DNA of 64,000 nt from an uncultured Acetobacteraceae bacterium (GTDB taxonomy: Bacteria; Pseudomonadota; Alphaproteobacteria; Acetobacterales; Acetobacteraceae). The notes beneath the pieces are model-generated. The model did not search any database, had not been told where the DNA came from, and saw nothing but the letters and a program-made list of their open reading frames with translations. The translations under genes were made by a program, and so were the position numbers. This document shows positions 1 through 7,904 of this stretch, in pieces; position 1 is the stretch's first letter, and each line of letters opens with the position of its first letter. Location: the NCBI GenBank assembly GCA_903918315.1, contig CAIXEA010000091.1, positions 47,127 to 111,126 of the forward strand. The letters are read 5' to 3'.

Positions 1-510
1 CAAGATCCATGTGATGCCGAAGGCCAAAAGCAGCGACGGCACCAGGGGCATGCCGATGAGCATGCTGAGGCCGATCGCGGCGCCCATCAGTTCCGCCAGG
101 TCCGTCGCGATTGCCGCTGCCTCACTTGCGACCCACATGGCCAGCACCACCGGGCGTGGGAAATGCGTACGGCACAGTGCGGCCAGGCTTTGGCCGGTGA
201 CGATGCCGATGCGCGCGGACATCGATTGGAACAGCATCGCTATGGCGTTGGCGAGTACCACGACCCAGAGCAGAAGATAACCATGCTTGGCACCAGCCTG
301 GATGTTGGTCGCGAAATTGCCAGGATCCATATAAGCGATCGAGGCGATCACCGCCGGTCCCGCGAAGGGCAGGAAGGCCCGAACCCCGCGGCGCCGCCCT
401 GCCAGGGCTTCCTGCCCGGCGATGACGGCCCGGCTTGTCATGGTTGCGCGGCGTGAGGCGGTGAGGCTCATGGGCGGGTCTGGTGTTGCAGGGGGCAATA
501 TATCTGCCAT
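1..510 (-). CDS. mntH: Nramp-family divalent metal transporter (MntH-like), partial
   Basis: This is the N-terminal 170 residues of a proton-coupled Mn2+/Fe2+ importer of the inner membrane; the rest lies beyond the left edge. Translation from ATG at 510 gives a short polar leader followed by the Nramp TM1 signature, with DPGN (about residues 57-60) in the context [18 protein letters not shown] supplies the metal-binding Asp and Asn of the family. Hydrophobic segments corresponding to TM1-TM4 follow, including [15 protein letters not shown], which fits the conserved TM3 region. In-frame ATG codons at 469 and 439 are possible later starts. It diverges from the small exported-protein gene at 633, and I see no clear metal-regulator box in the gap. 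Family assignment is firm; Mn2+ specificity is inferred. Confidence 0.88.
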   Translation of the reverse strand, partial: MADILPPATPDPPMSLTASRRATMTSRAVIAGQEALAGRRRGVRAFLPFAGPAVIASIAYMDPGNFATNIQAGAKHGYLLLWVVVLANAIAMLFQSMSARIGIVTGQSLAALCRTHFPRPVVLAMWVASEAAAIATDLAELMGAAIGLSMLIGMPLVPSLLLAFGITWIL

Positions 511-632
511 CGATTACATGATGTAGCATAGGCTACGGCTCAACACCAGAGTTCTCCGATCACGGTCTTGTCTCAGGGCGGCATACAATCCAAATCAGCG
601 TAAGGTCCGATTGCGGCAGGAGCGCCCGAACC

Positions 633-1031
633 ATGCGATATGCGCCATTTTTACCACTGATCCTGGCCAGTCTGGCCACCGGGCCTGTTTGGGGGCAACC
701 CGCGCCACGCCAGTCATTCGTTGAGACGCCGCATTCGACAGTGGTGCCGCCACTGCCCGCGCCACCACTCGATGACGACGCATCGCCGGTGCAGTTCCTG
801 CGCGCCGCCGAACAGGCTTTGGCGGCTGGGCGGGTCGGAGAGGCGCGTGCCGCCATGGAGATGGCGCAGACCCGTATGCTGGATCGCGAGGTGCCGCTCT
901 GGCAGACGGATACGCCGAGCGATCAGCAGGCGGTCAGGCTGATTTCGCAGGGATTGCGAGCCCTGAATGACGGGGACCGCGCGAGCGGCCTTCGCATGAT
1001 CCAGGCCGCCATTATTGAAATCAGTCGATGA
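633..1031 (+). CDS. Small exported protein of unknown function
   Basis: A 132-residue protein with an N-terminal signal peptide: a hydrophobic core over residues 4-20 and likely cleavage after GPVWG/Q. It then has a proline-rich linker (about 35-47) and a helical Ala-rich C-terminal half (about 50-132) containing a duplicated AAEQALAAGR/ARAAMEMAQ-like pattern. I recognise no enzyme motif. GGAG about 11 bases upstream supports the ATG at 633. Its TGA overlaps the ATG of the next reading frame (ATGA at 1028-1031), but the next protein more likely starts at 1073. Probably periplasmic; function unknown. Confidence 0.6.
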   Translation: MRYAPFLPLILASLATGPVWGQPAPRQSFVETPHSTVVPPLPAPPLDDDASPVQFLRAAEQALAAGRVGEARAAMEMAQTRMLDREVPLWQTDTPSDQQAVRLISQGLRALNDGDRASGLRMIQAAIIEISR

Positions 1032-1072
1032 CCGCCATAATTGGGTTACATGTGGCCGTTAGGATGTTGCCC

Positions 1073-1471
1073 ATGACCGAAAACCGTTCATTCTCTATTC
1101 GCCGCCTTTTTGCCCTGACGGCGCGTCGCGCGATGGCATTGGGCATCATTGCCGTCATGACCTTAGGCGTCATGTTGGCTGCCGCCCCGGCGCAGGCGCG
1201 GGTGTTTGTCGGCGTCGGCGTGCCGCTGCCGTATTTTGGTCCCCCAGCGTATTATTACCCACCGCCGCCTGTCTACTACGCGCCGCCGCCGCCGGTGTAT
1301 TACGCGCCCCCGCCACCGGTCACCTATGCGCCGCCGGGTCCGAGTGCGACCTATGGGCAGTCGTGCAATGCCGGGTCCTATGTCTGCCCGATGGAGCGGC
1401 CCGCCCCCTCCGGCGCGTCCTGTTTTTGCCGCGGTAATTACGGTGAACGGGTCAACGGCTACACGCAGTAG
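1073..1471 (+). CDS. Proline/tyrosine-rich exported protein
   Basis: A 132-residue protein from ATG 1073; an in-frame ATG at 1028 would only add a poor leader. An Arg-rich n-region and hydrophobic core (about residues 20-42) end in PAQA, so it is probably secreted. The mature part begins with VFVGVGVPLPYFGPP and then carries about four repeats of the type PPPPVYYAP (about 58-90). A four-Cys tail (Cys at NAGSY, VCPM, SCFC) suggests disulfides. Such Pro/Tyr repeats occur in small envelope proteins of Alphaproteobacteria. It follows the exported protein at 633 and is probably co-transcribed. Function is not known. Confidence 0.6.
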   Translation: MTENRSFSIRRLFALTARRAMALGIIAVMTLGVMLAAAPAQARVFVGVGVPLPYFGPPAYYYPPPPVYYAPPPPVYYAPPPPVTYAPPGPSATYGQSCNAGSYVCPMERPAPSGASCFCRGNYGERVNGYTQ

Positions 1472-1485
1472 TGCAGCCGGTTGCG

Positions 1486-2625
1486 CTATCCCTCGACCGT
1501 AGTGCGCAGGACATCCAGCGCCACCAGCGCGCCATCCTTTTCAAAGTGCCAGAACGTCCAACCATTGCAGGATGGTGCGTTCTGGAGGGTCGCACCCACC
1601 TTGTGGATCGAGCCTCTTATGTCGCCCGATACCAGCGAGCCATCCGCGGACACCACCGCGCTGACCCGGCGCTGGCGGTCGACCAGGGTGGTGCCGGCGC
1701 TGATCAGGCCGCGCTCGACCAGGCTGCCGAAGGGAATCCGGGGCAGGTCGCGCTTGGTTGGTGTACTGATGCCCGCGCCATCACCCGGTTTGGTTTGGCG
1801 TACCCGGCCGATGGCGGCCTCCGCATAGGCAGGATGGCGCTCAATGCCAATGAAATGCCGGTGCAGCCGCTTGGCGACGCTCGCGGTGGTGCCCGTGCCC
1901 AGGAAGGGGTCCAGCACAATGTCGCCGGGCGAGGTACTCGCCAGAATCACGCGATGGAGCAGCGATTCGGGCTTCTGGGTCGGATGCAGTTTCAGCCCAT
2001 GCTGGTTGCGGATCCGCTCCTGCCCGGTGCAGAGCGGCATGTACCAGTCGCTGCGCATCTGCACGTCGTCGTTGAGCGATTTCATCGCCTGGTAGTTGAA
2101 CTTGTAGCGGGAGTCGCGATCGCGGGCCGCCCAGATCAGCGTCTCATGGGCGTTGGTGAAGCGCCGACCGCGGAAATTGGGCATGGGGTTGGCCTTGCGC
2201 CAGACCACATCATTCAGGATCCAGAAACCCATGTCCTGCATCATCGCGCCGATGCGGAAGATGTTGTGATAGGCACCGATGACCCAGATGGTGCCATCTT
2301 TGCGCAGCAACCGGCGGCACTCTGTCAGCCAGGCCCGAGTGAAGGCGTCATAGGCGGCGAAATCGGTGAAGCGATCCCACTCCTCATCCACGCCATCGAC
2401 CAGGCTGTCATCCGGTCGGCGCAATTCCCCCCGAAGCTGCAAGTTATATGGCGGATCGGCGAACACGCAGTGGACCGACGCAGGCGGCAGCATGCCCATC
2501 AATTGCACGCAGTCGCCCAGCAGGACCTGATCCAGCGGCAGTTCTCTGACAATTTCCAAAGCGGTTTCCTGAGGCGATAGGGACGAGTCGCGCCTAACCT
2601 GACGAAGCCGCCGAAGTCGCGTCAA
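1486..2625 (-). CDS. ccrM: CcrM-type DNA adenine methyltransferase (GANTC)
   Basis: A 379-residue class-beta N6-adenine methyltransferase that uses SAM to methylate the A of GANTC and is the cell-cycle methylase of Alphaproteobacteria. The catalytic motif DPPY is at residues 57-60, the target-recognition region lies between, and the SAM-binding motif DPFLGTGTT is at 239-247, giving the permuted motif order of class beta. The C-terminal 90 residues include [20 protein letters not shown], the extra domain diagnostic of CcrM and needed for DNA binding. ATG 2625 lies inside the 3' end of rnhB (32-bp overlap), so the two are co-transcribed or ccrM has an internal promoter. Five GANTC sites cluster around its start (see separate entry). 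Confidence 0.93.
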   Translation of the reverse strand: MTRLRRLRQVRRDSSLSPQETALEIVRELPLDQVLLGDCVQLMGMLPPASVHCVFADPPYNLQLRGELRRPDDSLVDGVDEEWDRFTDFAAYDAFTRAWLTECRRLLRKDGTIWVIGAYHNIFRIGAMMQDMGFWILNDVVWRKANPMPNFRGRRFTNAHETLIWAARDRDSRYKFNYQAMKSLNDDVQMRSDWYMPLCTGQERIRNQHGLKLHPTQKPESLLHRVILASTSPGDIVLDPFLGTGTTASVAKRLHRHFIGIERHPAYAEAAIGRVRQTKPGDGAGISTPTKRDLPRIPFGSLVERGLISAGTTLVDRQRRVSAVVSADGSLVSGDIRGSIHKVGATLQNAPSCNGWTFWHFEKDGALVALDVLRTTVEG

Positions 2626-2700
2626 TCGCCATTTGACTCACGAGTCGTGATTTTTTCACGGGTCCGAAATCCGGCCTGTGATGCCGAGTCGCACCGAGTC
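2585..2700. promoter_or_regulatory. Cluster of five GANTC (CcrM) sites at the rnhB/ccrM junction
   Basis: GANTC sequences start at 2585, 2635, 2642, 2686 and 2696, five in 116 bp. At this base composition roughly one per 300 bp is expected. The pair at 2635-2646 is part of a palindrome, TCACGA-G-TCGTGA (2638-2650), which lies 13-25 bp upstream of the ccrM ATG. The stretch also encodes the end of RNase HII, so part of the pattern may be codon-driven. In Caulobacter, methylation of GANTC sites in the ccrM leader feeds back on its transcription; a similar role here is inference. Confidence 0.5.
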
Positions 2701-3244
2701 GTTCCAAAGCCGCGCAATGGGCCGCCGTTGGGTAGCCGGCGTTGCCGGACCAGCCATAGCCGGGATGCCGTTGATCCAGCCGAACCATGGCGCGATCACG
2801 GATCACCTTGGCGATGATCGAGGCGGCCGCGATCGACAGGCTCCTACCATCGCCGCCGATGACGCATTGGACCGGGCAGGGCAGGGCGGGTGGCCGGTTC
2901 CCATCGATCAACGCCAGCACCGGCAGGTTCGGCAACCGCAGCACCGCCCGGCGCATGGCCAGGAGCGATGCACCCAGAATGTTCAGGGCGGTGATCTCGC
3001 GCACCGACGCGGCACCGACACCGATCTCCACCCGATCCGACGTCAGTAGCATGGCATAGGCCGTTTCCCGCGCCTTCGCGGACAGTTTTTTGGAGTCATC
3101 CAGCAGCGCCGCCAATGTGTCCGGCACGCCCGAGGGGAACACGACAGCGGCCGCCACCACGGGGCCTGCCAGCGGGCCGCGTCCGACTTCGTCGACGCCG
3201 GCCACGCGGCCGCCGCGCTGCTGTTCCAGGAGAAAATCAGGCAT
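2594..3244 (-). CDS. rnhB: Ribonuclease HII
   Basis: A 216-residue endonuclease that cuts the RNA strand of RNA/DNA hybrids and removes misincorporated ribonucleotides from DNA. Visible are the signature [19 protein letters not shown] with catalytic Asp18 and Glu19, DDSKKLS (49-55), the third acidic residue in ALIDGN (Asp114), and the conserved segment [13 protein letters not shown] with HPGYGW. Length is normal for the family. It starts at ATG 3244 and its end overlaps ccrM by 32 bp; rnhB-ccrM adjacency is common in Alphaproteobacteria. Confidence 0.95.
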   Translation of the reverse strand: MPDFLLEQQRGGRVAGVDEVGRGPLAGPVVAAAVVFPSGVPDTLAALLDDSKKLSAKARETAYAMLLTSDRVEIGVGAASVREITALNILGASLLAMRRAVLRLPNLPVLALIDGNRPPALPCPVQCVIGGDGRSLSIAAASIIAKVIRDRAMVRLDQRHPGYGWSGNAGYPTAAHCAALERLGATRHHRPDFGPVKKSRLVSQMAIDATSAASSG

Positions 3245-3441
3245 CGGTTCTCTCTAGCATCCGGGGCCGGCCGCGACCAGAATGGGTCATGCCGCGTCCA
3301 TGTGGCCTGAAAATCCGTGATAGAACGGTGGATTATTTGGTTACTTTCAATACTATTCCTTCAGGGGCGGGTTGGATCGGTTGACGTGCGGGCGGACAGG
3401 CGCAGAATGACCACCTGGAACGTATAACCGAGGACACTGCC

Positions 3442-4626
3442 ATGGACGCTCAGGTCCAGCCGATGCTGACAGCTTCCGCCCTCGAACGGGCGCGCGCCAT
3501 CCAACCCATCCTCGACGCTGCCGGCCCGGAGATGGACCGCCGCCATGAAGCCACGCCAGAGGTGGTGGAGGCCCTGTTCGATCAGGACCTGATGCGCTTG
3601 CTGCTCCCCAAGAGTCTGGGAGGGCAGGAGATCCATTTGGTCGATTTCTGCAAGACCACCGAAGCGGTCGCCTGGGCCGACGCCAGCATTGGCTGGTTCG
3701 TGAATCAGTCTAATGTTTGCGTGGCAACCTCCGCAGCCGCGATGCCCCATGACGCCGCCGCCGCCATCTTCGATGGCCCCCGCACGGGCCTGGCCTGGGG
3801 CGCCAAATACGGCGGTAGCCGTGCTATCCGGGTGGAAGGCGGTTATCGCCTGACCGGCACTTGGAGCTATGGCAGTGGCATGCGCCACACCACCTGGATC
3901 GGTGCCCATAGCCTCGTGCAGAATCCCGATGGCACGCCGCATATCCGCTACGGCAAACAGGACGACCGGTCGTTCCTGTTTCTGAAGGAGAAGGCCAAGG
4001 TCGTTGACGATTGGGCGGTGCTCGGTCTGCGCGGCACCGGCAGTGATACCTACTCCGTCGATGACCTGTTCATTCCCGACGCGCATGCCCCAGCCCGCGA
4101 CGCGCTTGAAGAGCGGCGGGAGAAGGGGCCGCTCTATGTCATTATTTCCAACCTTCTTTATGCCACCGGTTTCTGCGGTGTGACGTTGGGCCTGGCCCGG
4201 CGGATGCTGGAAACCTACACCGACCTCGCCCGCGGCAAGCACAGCCGCGCCGCGATCAATCCCATGGCCCGCAACAACGCTGTACAGCTCGAAATCGGCA
4301 CCCTGGAAGCCCGCCTGTCAGCGGCGCGGGCCTTTGTTCATGAAGCCGCCGCCGCAGCTTATGATGCCGCTGCCGCTGGCACGCTCGGTCTGGATTTGCG
4401 GATGCGGCTGCGTCTGGCAACCACGCATGCGATGCGGGAGGCCACTGAAGTATCGATTGCCTGCTATCGCGGCGCCGGCACCACCGCTATTCTGAACGGC
4501 GCCCCCTTCGAGCGCCGGTTCCGTGATGCCATGAGTGCCAGCCAGCATCTGCAAGGCATGACCGCGCACATCGAAATGGTCGGTCGCCATATCATCGGGA
4601 CCGAGAACCTAGTGCAGTGGGTGTAG
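3442..4626 (+). CDS. Acyl-CoA dehydrogenase-fold flavoprotein, probably monooxygenase-type
   Basis: A 394-residue protein with the three-part acyl-CoA dehydrogenase fold: helical N-domain (about 1-120), beta-domain (about 120-220, YRLTGTWSYGSGMRHTTW) and C-terminal helical bundle. The C-terminal motif FERRFRDAMSASQHLQ resembles the flavin-dependent hydroxylase branch (HsaA, DszC and IacA type) rather than true dehydrogenases. Those enzymes take reduced flavin from a partner reductase, and none is seen nearby. ATG 3442 is preceded by GAGG at about 10 bases. It faces the MFS gene tail to tail. Two relatives lie at 26915 and 33681. The substrate cannot be told from sequence. Confidence 0.8.
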   Translation: MDAQVQPMLTASALERARAIQPILDAAGPEMDRRHEATPEVVEALFDQDLMRLLLPKSLGGQEIHLVDFCKTTEAVAWADASIGWFVNQSNVCVATSAAAMPHDAAAAIFDGPRTGLAWGAKYGGSRAIRVEGGYRLTGTWSYGSGMRHTTWIGAHSLVQNPDGTPHIRYGKQDDRSFLFLKEKAKVVDDWAVLGLRGTGSDTYSVDDLFIPDAHAPARDALEERREKGPLYVIISNLLYATGFCGVTLGLARRMLETYTDLARGKHSRAAINPMARNNAVQLEIGTLEARLSAARAFVHEAAAAAYDAAAAGTLGLDLRMRLRLATTHAMREATEVSIACYRGAGTTAILNGAPFERRFRDAMSASQHLQGMTAHIEMVGRHIIGTENLVQWV

Positions 4627-4658
4627 CAAGCCCGGGTCGTAAGCAATGGTGAGGGGCA

Positions 4659-5966
4659 TCAACCCCCCGCCGGTTTCCGCAGCCGCCCGTGCGGGATCAT
4701 GAAGACCGCGACCAACGTGCCCGCAAGCAGCAGACCCGCAGCAACGGTCAGGCCGGCATAGAGGCTTCCGGTCCGGTCCAGCACCCAGCCGACAAGAGCG
4801 GGGCCTGACAGGCCGCCGAACTGGCCCACGCAGCTGATCATCGCGATGCCCATCGCCGCGCCTCGGCCCTCCAGCCAGACCGGTGGGATGGTCCAGAAGA
4901 CGGTGAAGACCGCGTAACCGCCGCCCGCGCTCAGGATCACGAGGAACGCGGTCAGCCAGAGATTGCCCACTGCCAGCGGCAGGGCCAGATAGCCCGCGAC
5001 GGCAAGCAGTCCGGTTACCAGGATATGCCACTTTCGCTCCCCCAGCCGATCCGAGTTGCGGCTGACGAACAGCACGAAGATGGCGACGATGATCCAGGCG
5101 CCGGCCAGGATATGGGCCGCCTCGGTCACCGATGTCGCCCCTGACTTTCGCAGCAATGTCGGGAACCAGATTTGGTTCGTGTTCAGGAAAGCCATGGTGA
5201 AATAGACGAACACCATCATCCAGACCTTTCCGTTGCGCAGGACCTCCATGATGCTGCCGGACGGGGTGTGGGTGTGGGACGCCCGGTCCGCGGCCATGTC
5301 GTCGACCACGAGCTGTTTTTCCGCGGGGCTCAGAAAGCTCGCATTTTCCGGCCGATCGGTGAGCATGACATAGGCCGCGAGGCCCAGCAGCACGGCGGGA
5401 ATGCCGTCCACGAGGAACAGCCAGCGCCAGCCGCGCAGGCCGAGCAGGCCGTCCATCCCCTCCATCACGCTGCCGGAGATCGCGCCGCCCAGCACGCCGG
5501 ACAGCGGGATACCCACCAGGAACAGGCTGGTGGCGCGGCCGCGCTGATGGTTGGGGAACCAAAAGCTCAGGTACAACAGCACGCCGGGAAAGAACCCGGC
5601 CTCGAACGCGCCAAGCAGGAATCGCTGCACATAGAACCAGTATTCGTTCTGTGCCCAGGCCATCGACACGATCGCCAGGCCCCACAGCGTCATGATCCGG
5701 GTCAGCGTCTTCGGGGCCCCGATCCGGAGCAGCAACAGGTTGCTCGGGATTTCGAAGACGATATACCCCACGAAGAAGGCGGAGGTAATCAGGCCGAACA
5801 CCGTTTCGTTCAGGTGCATTTCTGGGACGAATTGCAGTTTCGCGTAGCCGATGCTGACCCGGTCCAGATAGTTGACGATGTAACACATCAGCAGGAACGG
5901 CATCAGCCGCCACGCTATCTTACGATAGACCGCATCATGATCGGCAGCAGTGGTTGTGAGCGGCAT
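4659..5966 (-). CDS. MFS transporter, anion:cation symporter (ACS) type
   Basis: A 435-residue inner-membrane carrier with about 12 hydrophobic segments and a central charged loop (about 195-230). The opening sequence with CYIVNYLDRVSIGYAKL and the FPNHQRGRATSLF motif in the loop after TM4 match the ACS family, whose members carry organic anions such as tartrate, hexuronates, phthalate or allantoate. It starts at ATG 5966. The carboxymuconolactone-decarboxylase-like gene and the tandem-domain gene lie upstream on the same strand (start to stop gap 36 bp), so the three may form one catabolic operon. The specific substrate is unknown. Confidence 0.88.
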   Translation of the reverse strand: MPLTTTAADHDAVYRKIAWRLMPFLLMCYIVNYLDRVSIGYAKLQFVPEMHLNETVFGLITSAFFVGYIVFEIPSNLLLLRIGAPKTLTRIMTLWGLAIVSMAWAQNEYWFYVQRFLLGAFEAGFFPGVLLYLSFWFPNHQRGRATSLFLVGIPLSGVLGGAISGSVMEGMDGLLGLRGWRWLFLVDGIPAVLLGLAAYVMLTDRPENASFLSPAEKQLVVDDMAADRASHTHTPSGSIMEVLRNGKVWMMVFVYFTMAFLNTNQIWFPTLLRKSGATSVTEAAHILAGAWIIVAIFVLFVSRNSDRLGERKWHILVTGLLAVAGYLALPLAVGNLWLTAFLVILSAGGGYAVFTVFWTIPPVWLEGRGAAMGIAMISCVGQFGGLSGPALVGWVLDRTGSLYAGLTVAAGLLLAGTLVAVFMIPHGRLRKPAGG

Positions 5967-6002
5967 GTGACGGTTCCGGATTGGTTTTATATTTTATTCG
6001 AG

Positions 6003-6548
6003 TTATATTTTGAGCACTTCCATGCTTGGCCCCGGATCCAGCTCGCAGGCGTTCACCGTCATCGCCAATAGGCTGTAATATCCGATGGCGCCGGTCAGCT
6101 GGATGTATTGGTCGTTCCCGAACCGTTCCAGCATGGCAGTGGCGGTGGCATCGTCCACCCGGTGCTTGCGCAGCAACTGCCGGGTGAAATCGACGATCAT
6201 TAGATCCTCGGGCGGAATCCCGTCGGAGCGGTTTTCCTTGATCGCGGTGATCGTGGACTCCGGCACGTTCTGACGGCGGGCGCTGCCGGCCTGGGCGCCC
6301 CAGACGTACATGGCTTCGTATTCCCGGGCGACGACCATGGCGGCGAGGACTCTGACCCGGAAGTCCAACGTCCCTTCAAACCGAACGAGGGTCCCGAGAT
6401 GTGCGACCCGTCCGGCCATGTCGGGACAATGGAGAAAGGCGACAAACGGTCCGCCGATGGCGCCACGGCTGCCGACGATGCTGTCAACGACATCATGATG
6501 CGCCTCGGGAACCTGGTCCTTGCGGGTGATGAGCGGGACGCGTGGCAT
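6003..6548 (-). CDS. Carboxymuconolactone decarboxylase (CMD) family protein
   Basis: A 181-residue all-helical protein. The opening (MPRVPLI...QVPEAHHDVVDSI) and the segment ALRFEGTLDFRVRVLAAMVVAREYEAMYVW type-match the CMD/AhpD-like family. The CxxC of AhpD-type peroxidase reductases is absent, and the usual His after the Tyr-Trp pair appears to be Gln (VWGAQ). It is therefore a decarboxylase-like or uncharacterised member rather than an AhpD. It lies 29 bp downstream of the tandem dimeric-barrel gene and upstream of the MFS transporter, in the same orientation. The reaction is not known. Confidence 0.72.
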   Translation of the reverse strand: MPRVPLITRKDQVPEAHHDVVDSIVGSRGAIGGPFVAFLHCPDMAGRVAHLGTLVRFEGTLDFRVRVLAAMVVAREYEAMYVWGAQAGSARRQNVPESTITAIKENRSDGIPPEDLMIVDFTRQLLRKHRVDDATATAMLERFGNDQYIQLTGAIGYYSLLAMTVNACELDPGPSMEVLKI

Positions 6549-6577
6549 GGGGGCCTCCGTCGGCTTGTGGTTTGGGA

Positions 6578-7210
6578 TCAGGCGCCACGGACGTAGCGGC
6601 GGGTCAGAATGCGCAGGTGGTCACGGAAATGCGGGCGTAGTTTCGCCGACCAGGGGGTACCGGCACCGGATTTCCAGGCATCAGACACTGTCACTTCCGG
6701 CGATTCCAGGTGATAGAGCGCCAGATACCGGCGGGTTCCGTGCATGTCCTTGAAGCGGCGGGCGCTGATCGTGCCGGGGACCCGGGACAGCGCCGGGATG
6801 TGCTCGTTGTCGTACCAATCGTTGAACTCGGCCTCATGCTCGGGGTCCACATTCATTGCGTTGACCAGCAATGCGTTGCAGCCGGCCGGAGCCACCGCAT
6901 CGCCGGGCAAGGTTTGGGTGCCATCGAACCGCATCAGGCGGTCGCACATCGGCCCGACCCGTTTTGACCACACGGACAGGTTTTCGTAGGCAATGGCCTT
7001 ATAGGCCGGGCTTTGCAGGACATCGAGGCTATCGAGTTCATAGGTCGCGACCGCGTGTTTGGGGTTGGCGACACTGATCCAGCGCTCGCAGGTGCCGAAG
7101 CCCGGGACGCGCTGGCGCTCGGGGATGTGTTCCAGATCGTACCAGTCGTGAAATTCGTCTTCATGGGCGTTGGTGAAATCGAATGCGACGGCCAGGATTC
7201 CCTTTGCCAT
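6578..7210 (-). CDS. Tandem dimeric alpha-beta barrel (EthD/DUF4286-like) protein
   Basis: A 210-residue protein made of two homologous ferredoxin-like halves. The repeated motif is EFHDWYDLEHIPERQRVPGF in the first half (about 18-37) and EFNDWYDNEHIPALSRVPGT in the second (about 127-146). Each half has the [FN]DWYxxEHIP signature of small dimeric-barrel proteins, so the chain would fold as an internal pseudodimer. It starts at ATG 7210 and is the first gene of a likely operon with the CMD-family gene and the MFS carrier. A role as an isomerase, monooxygenase or ligand-binding accessory of a catabolic pathway is plausible but not shown. Confidence 0.62.
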   Translation of the reverse strand: MAKGILAVAFDFTNAHEDEFHDWYDLEHIPERQRVPGFGTCERWISVANPKHAVATYELDSLDVLQSPAYKAIAYENLSVWSKRVGPMCDRLMRFDGTQTLPGDAVAPAGCNALLVNAMNVDPEHEAEFNDWYDNEHIPALSRVPGTISARRFKDMHGTRRYLALYHLESPEVTVSDAWKSGAGTPWSAKLRPHFRDHLRILTRRYVRGA

Positions 7211-7392
7211 GATGTCCTCCGTTGGGTTGGTCTTGTGTCAGGCGCCACCCCAGCACGATCCGGTTCCGGCCGCCAGATGGTTGGGTTGATCCTGGATGCT
7301 TGGTGCAAATGGGCGCCGGAACGGCGCAAGACAAATGCGCCACGCGATGGCATGGTCCTACCTCTCGTTCCTTTAGCCCGAGTCCGCCGTGC

Positions 7393-7815
7393 ATGCTCCA
7401 TATCACTAAATTGGCCGTGGGTGTTCGTGACATCGAGGACCTGCGTGGCTGGCAGGCCGAGCGGGCGCTGATTGATCCGCCCTTGCGCCATCGCACCCGC
7501 AATGCGCCCCGACGGCGGGAGGAGGTGCTCGATGGTGGTTCGATTTATTGGGTGATCAATGGCACCATGCTGGTGCGTCAGCGCATCCTTGATATCATTG
7601 AAGACCGCCGCGCTGACGGGTCTGCCTGCACGGGCCTGGTTCTGGACCCGGCGCTGGTGCAGCTGGAAGGGCGCCCGACCAAGCCTTTTCAGGGATGGCG
7701 CTATCTTCGGGCTGAGGATGCGCCGGTCGATCTGGGTTCGGCCGTGCCGGCATTGGGCCTGGCCGATTTGCCGCCGGCCATGATGCGGGAACTGCGGACG
7801 CTTTGCCTGATCTGA
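7393..7815 (+). CDS. DUF1489 family protein
   Basis: A 140-residue conserved alphaproteobacterial protein. It begins MLHITKLAVGVRDIEDLRGWQ and continues with the typical Arg-rich stretch (PLRHRTRNAPRR) and LDGGSIYWVINGTMLVRQRI, the features by which DUF1489 is known. A longer open frame from 7222 exists, but the conserved family start is the ATG at 7393. It lies 89 bp upstream of hpnE. No function is established; the family is often found near core genes. Confidence 0.82.
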   Translation: MLHITKLAVGVRDIEDLRGWQAERALIDPPLRHRTRNAPRRREEVLDGGSIYWVINGTMLVRQRILDIIEDRRADGSACTGLVLDPALVQLEGRPTKPFQGWRYLRAEDAPVDLGSAVPALGLADLPPAMMRELRTLCLI

Positions 7816-7887
7816 CCGGATTCGGGGCCATCGTGTGAAGGTTGGCATCGCGCCGCATTTGGCCATTGCGATTGGGCGCCCACGCAG

Positions 7888-7903
7888 GCAAAAGCCTTTT
7901 TGC
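7888..7903 (+). promoter_or_regulatory. Small hairpin immediately before the hpnE start codon
   Basis: GCAAAA and TTTTGC form a perfect 6-bp stem around a GCCT loop, ending one base before the hpnE ATG (7905). No Shine-Dalgarno sequence is apparent, and this structure would occupy the usual position. It could affect translation of hpnE or be a chance palindrome. Confidence 0.3.
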
Positions 7904-7904
7904 A

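Noticed and set aside
1471..2580. 369-codon open frame on the plus strand
   Set aside because: Antisense to ccrM, whose catalytic and C-terminal motifs are clear.
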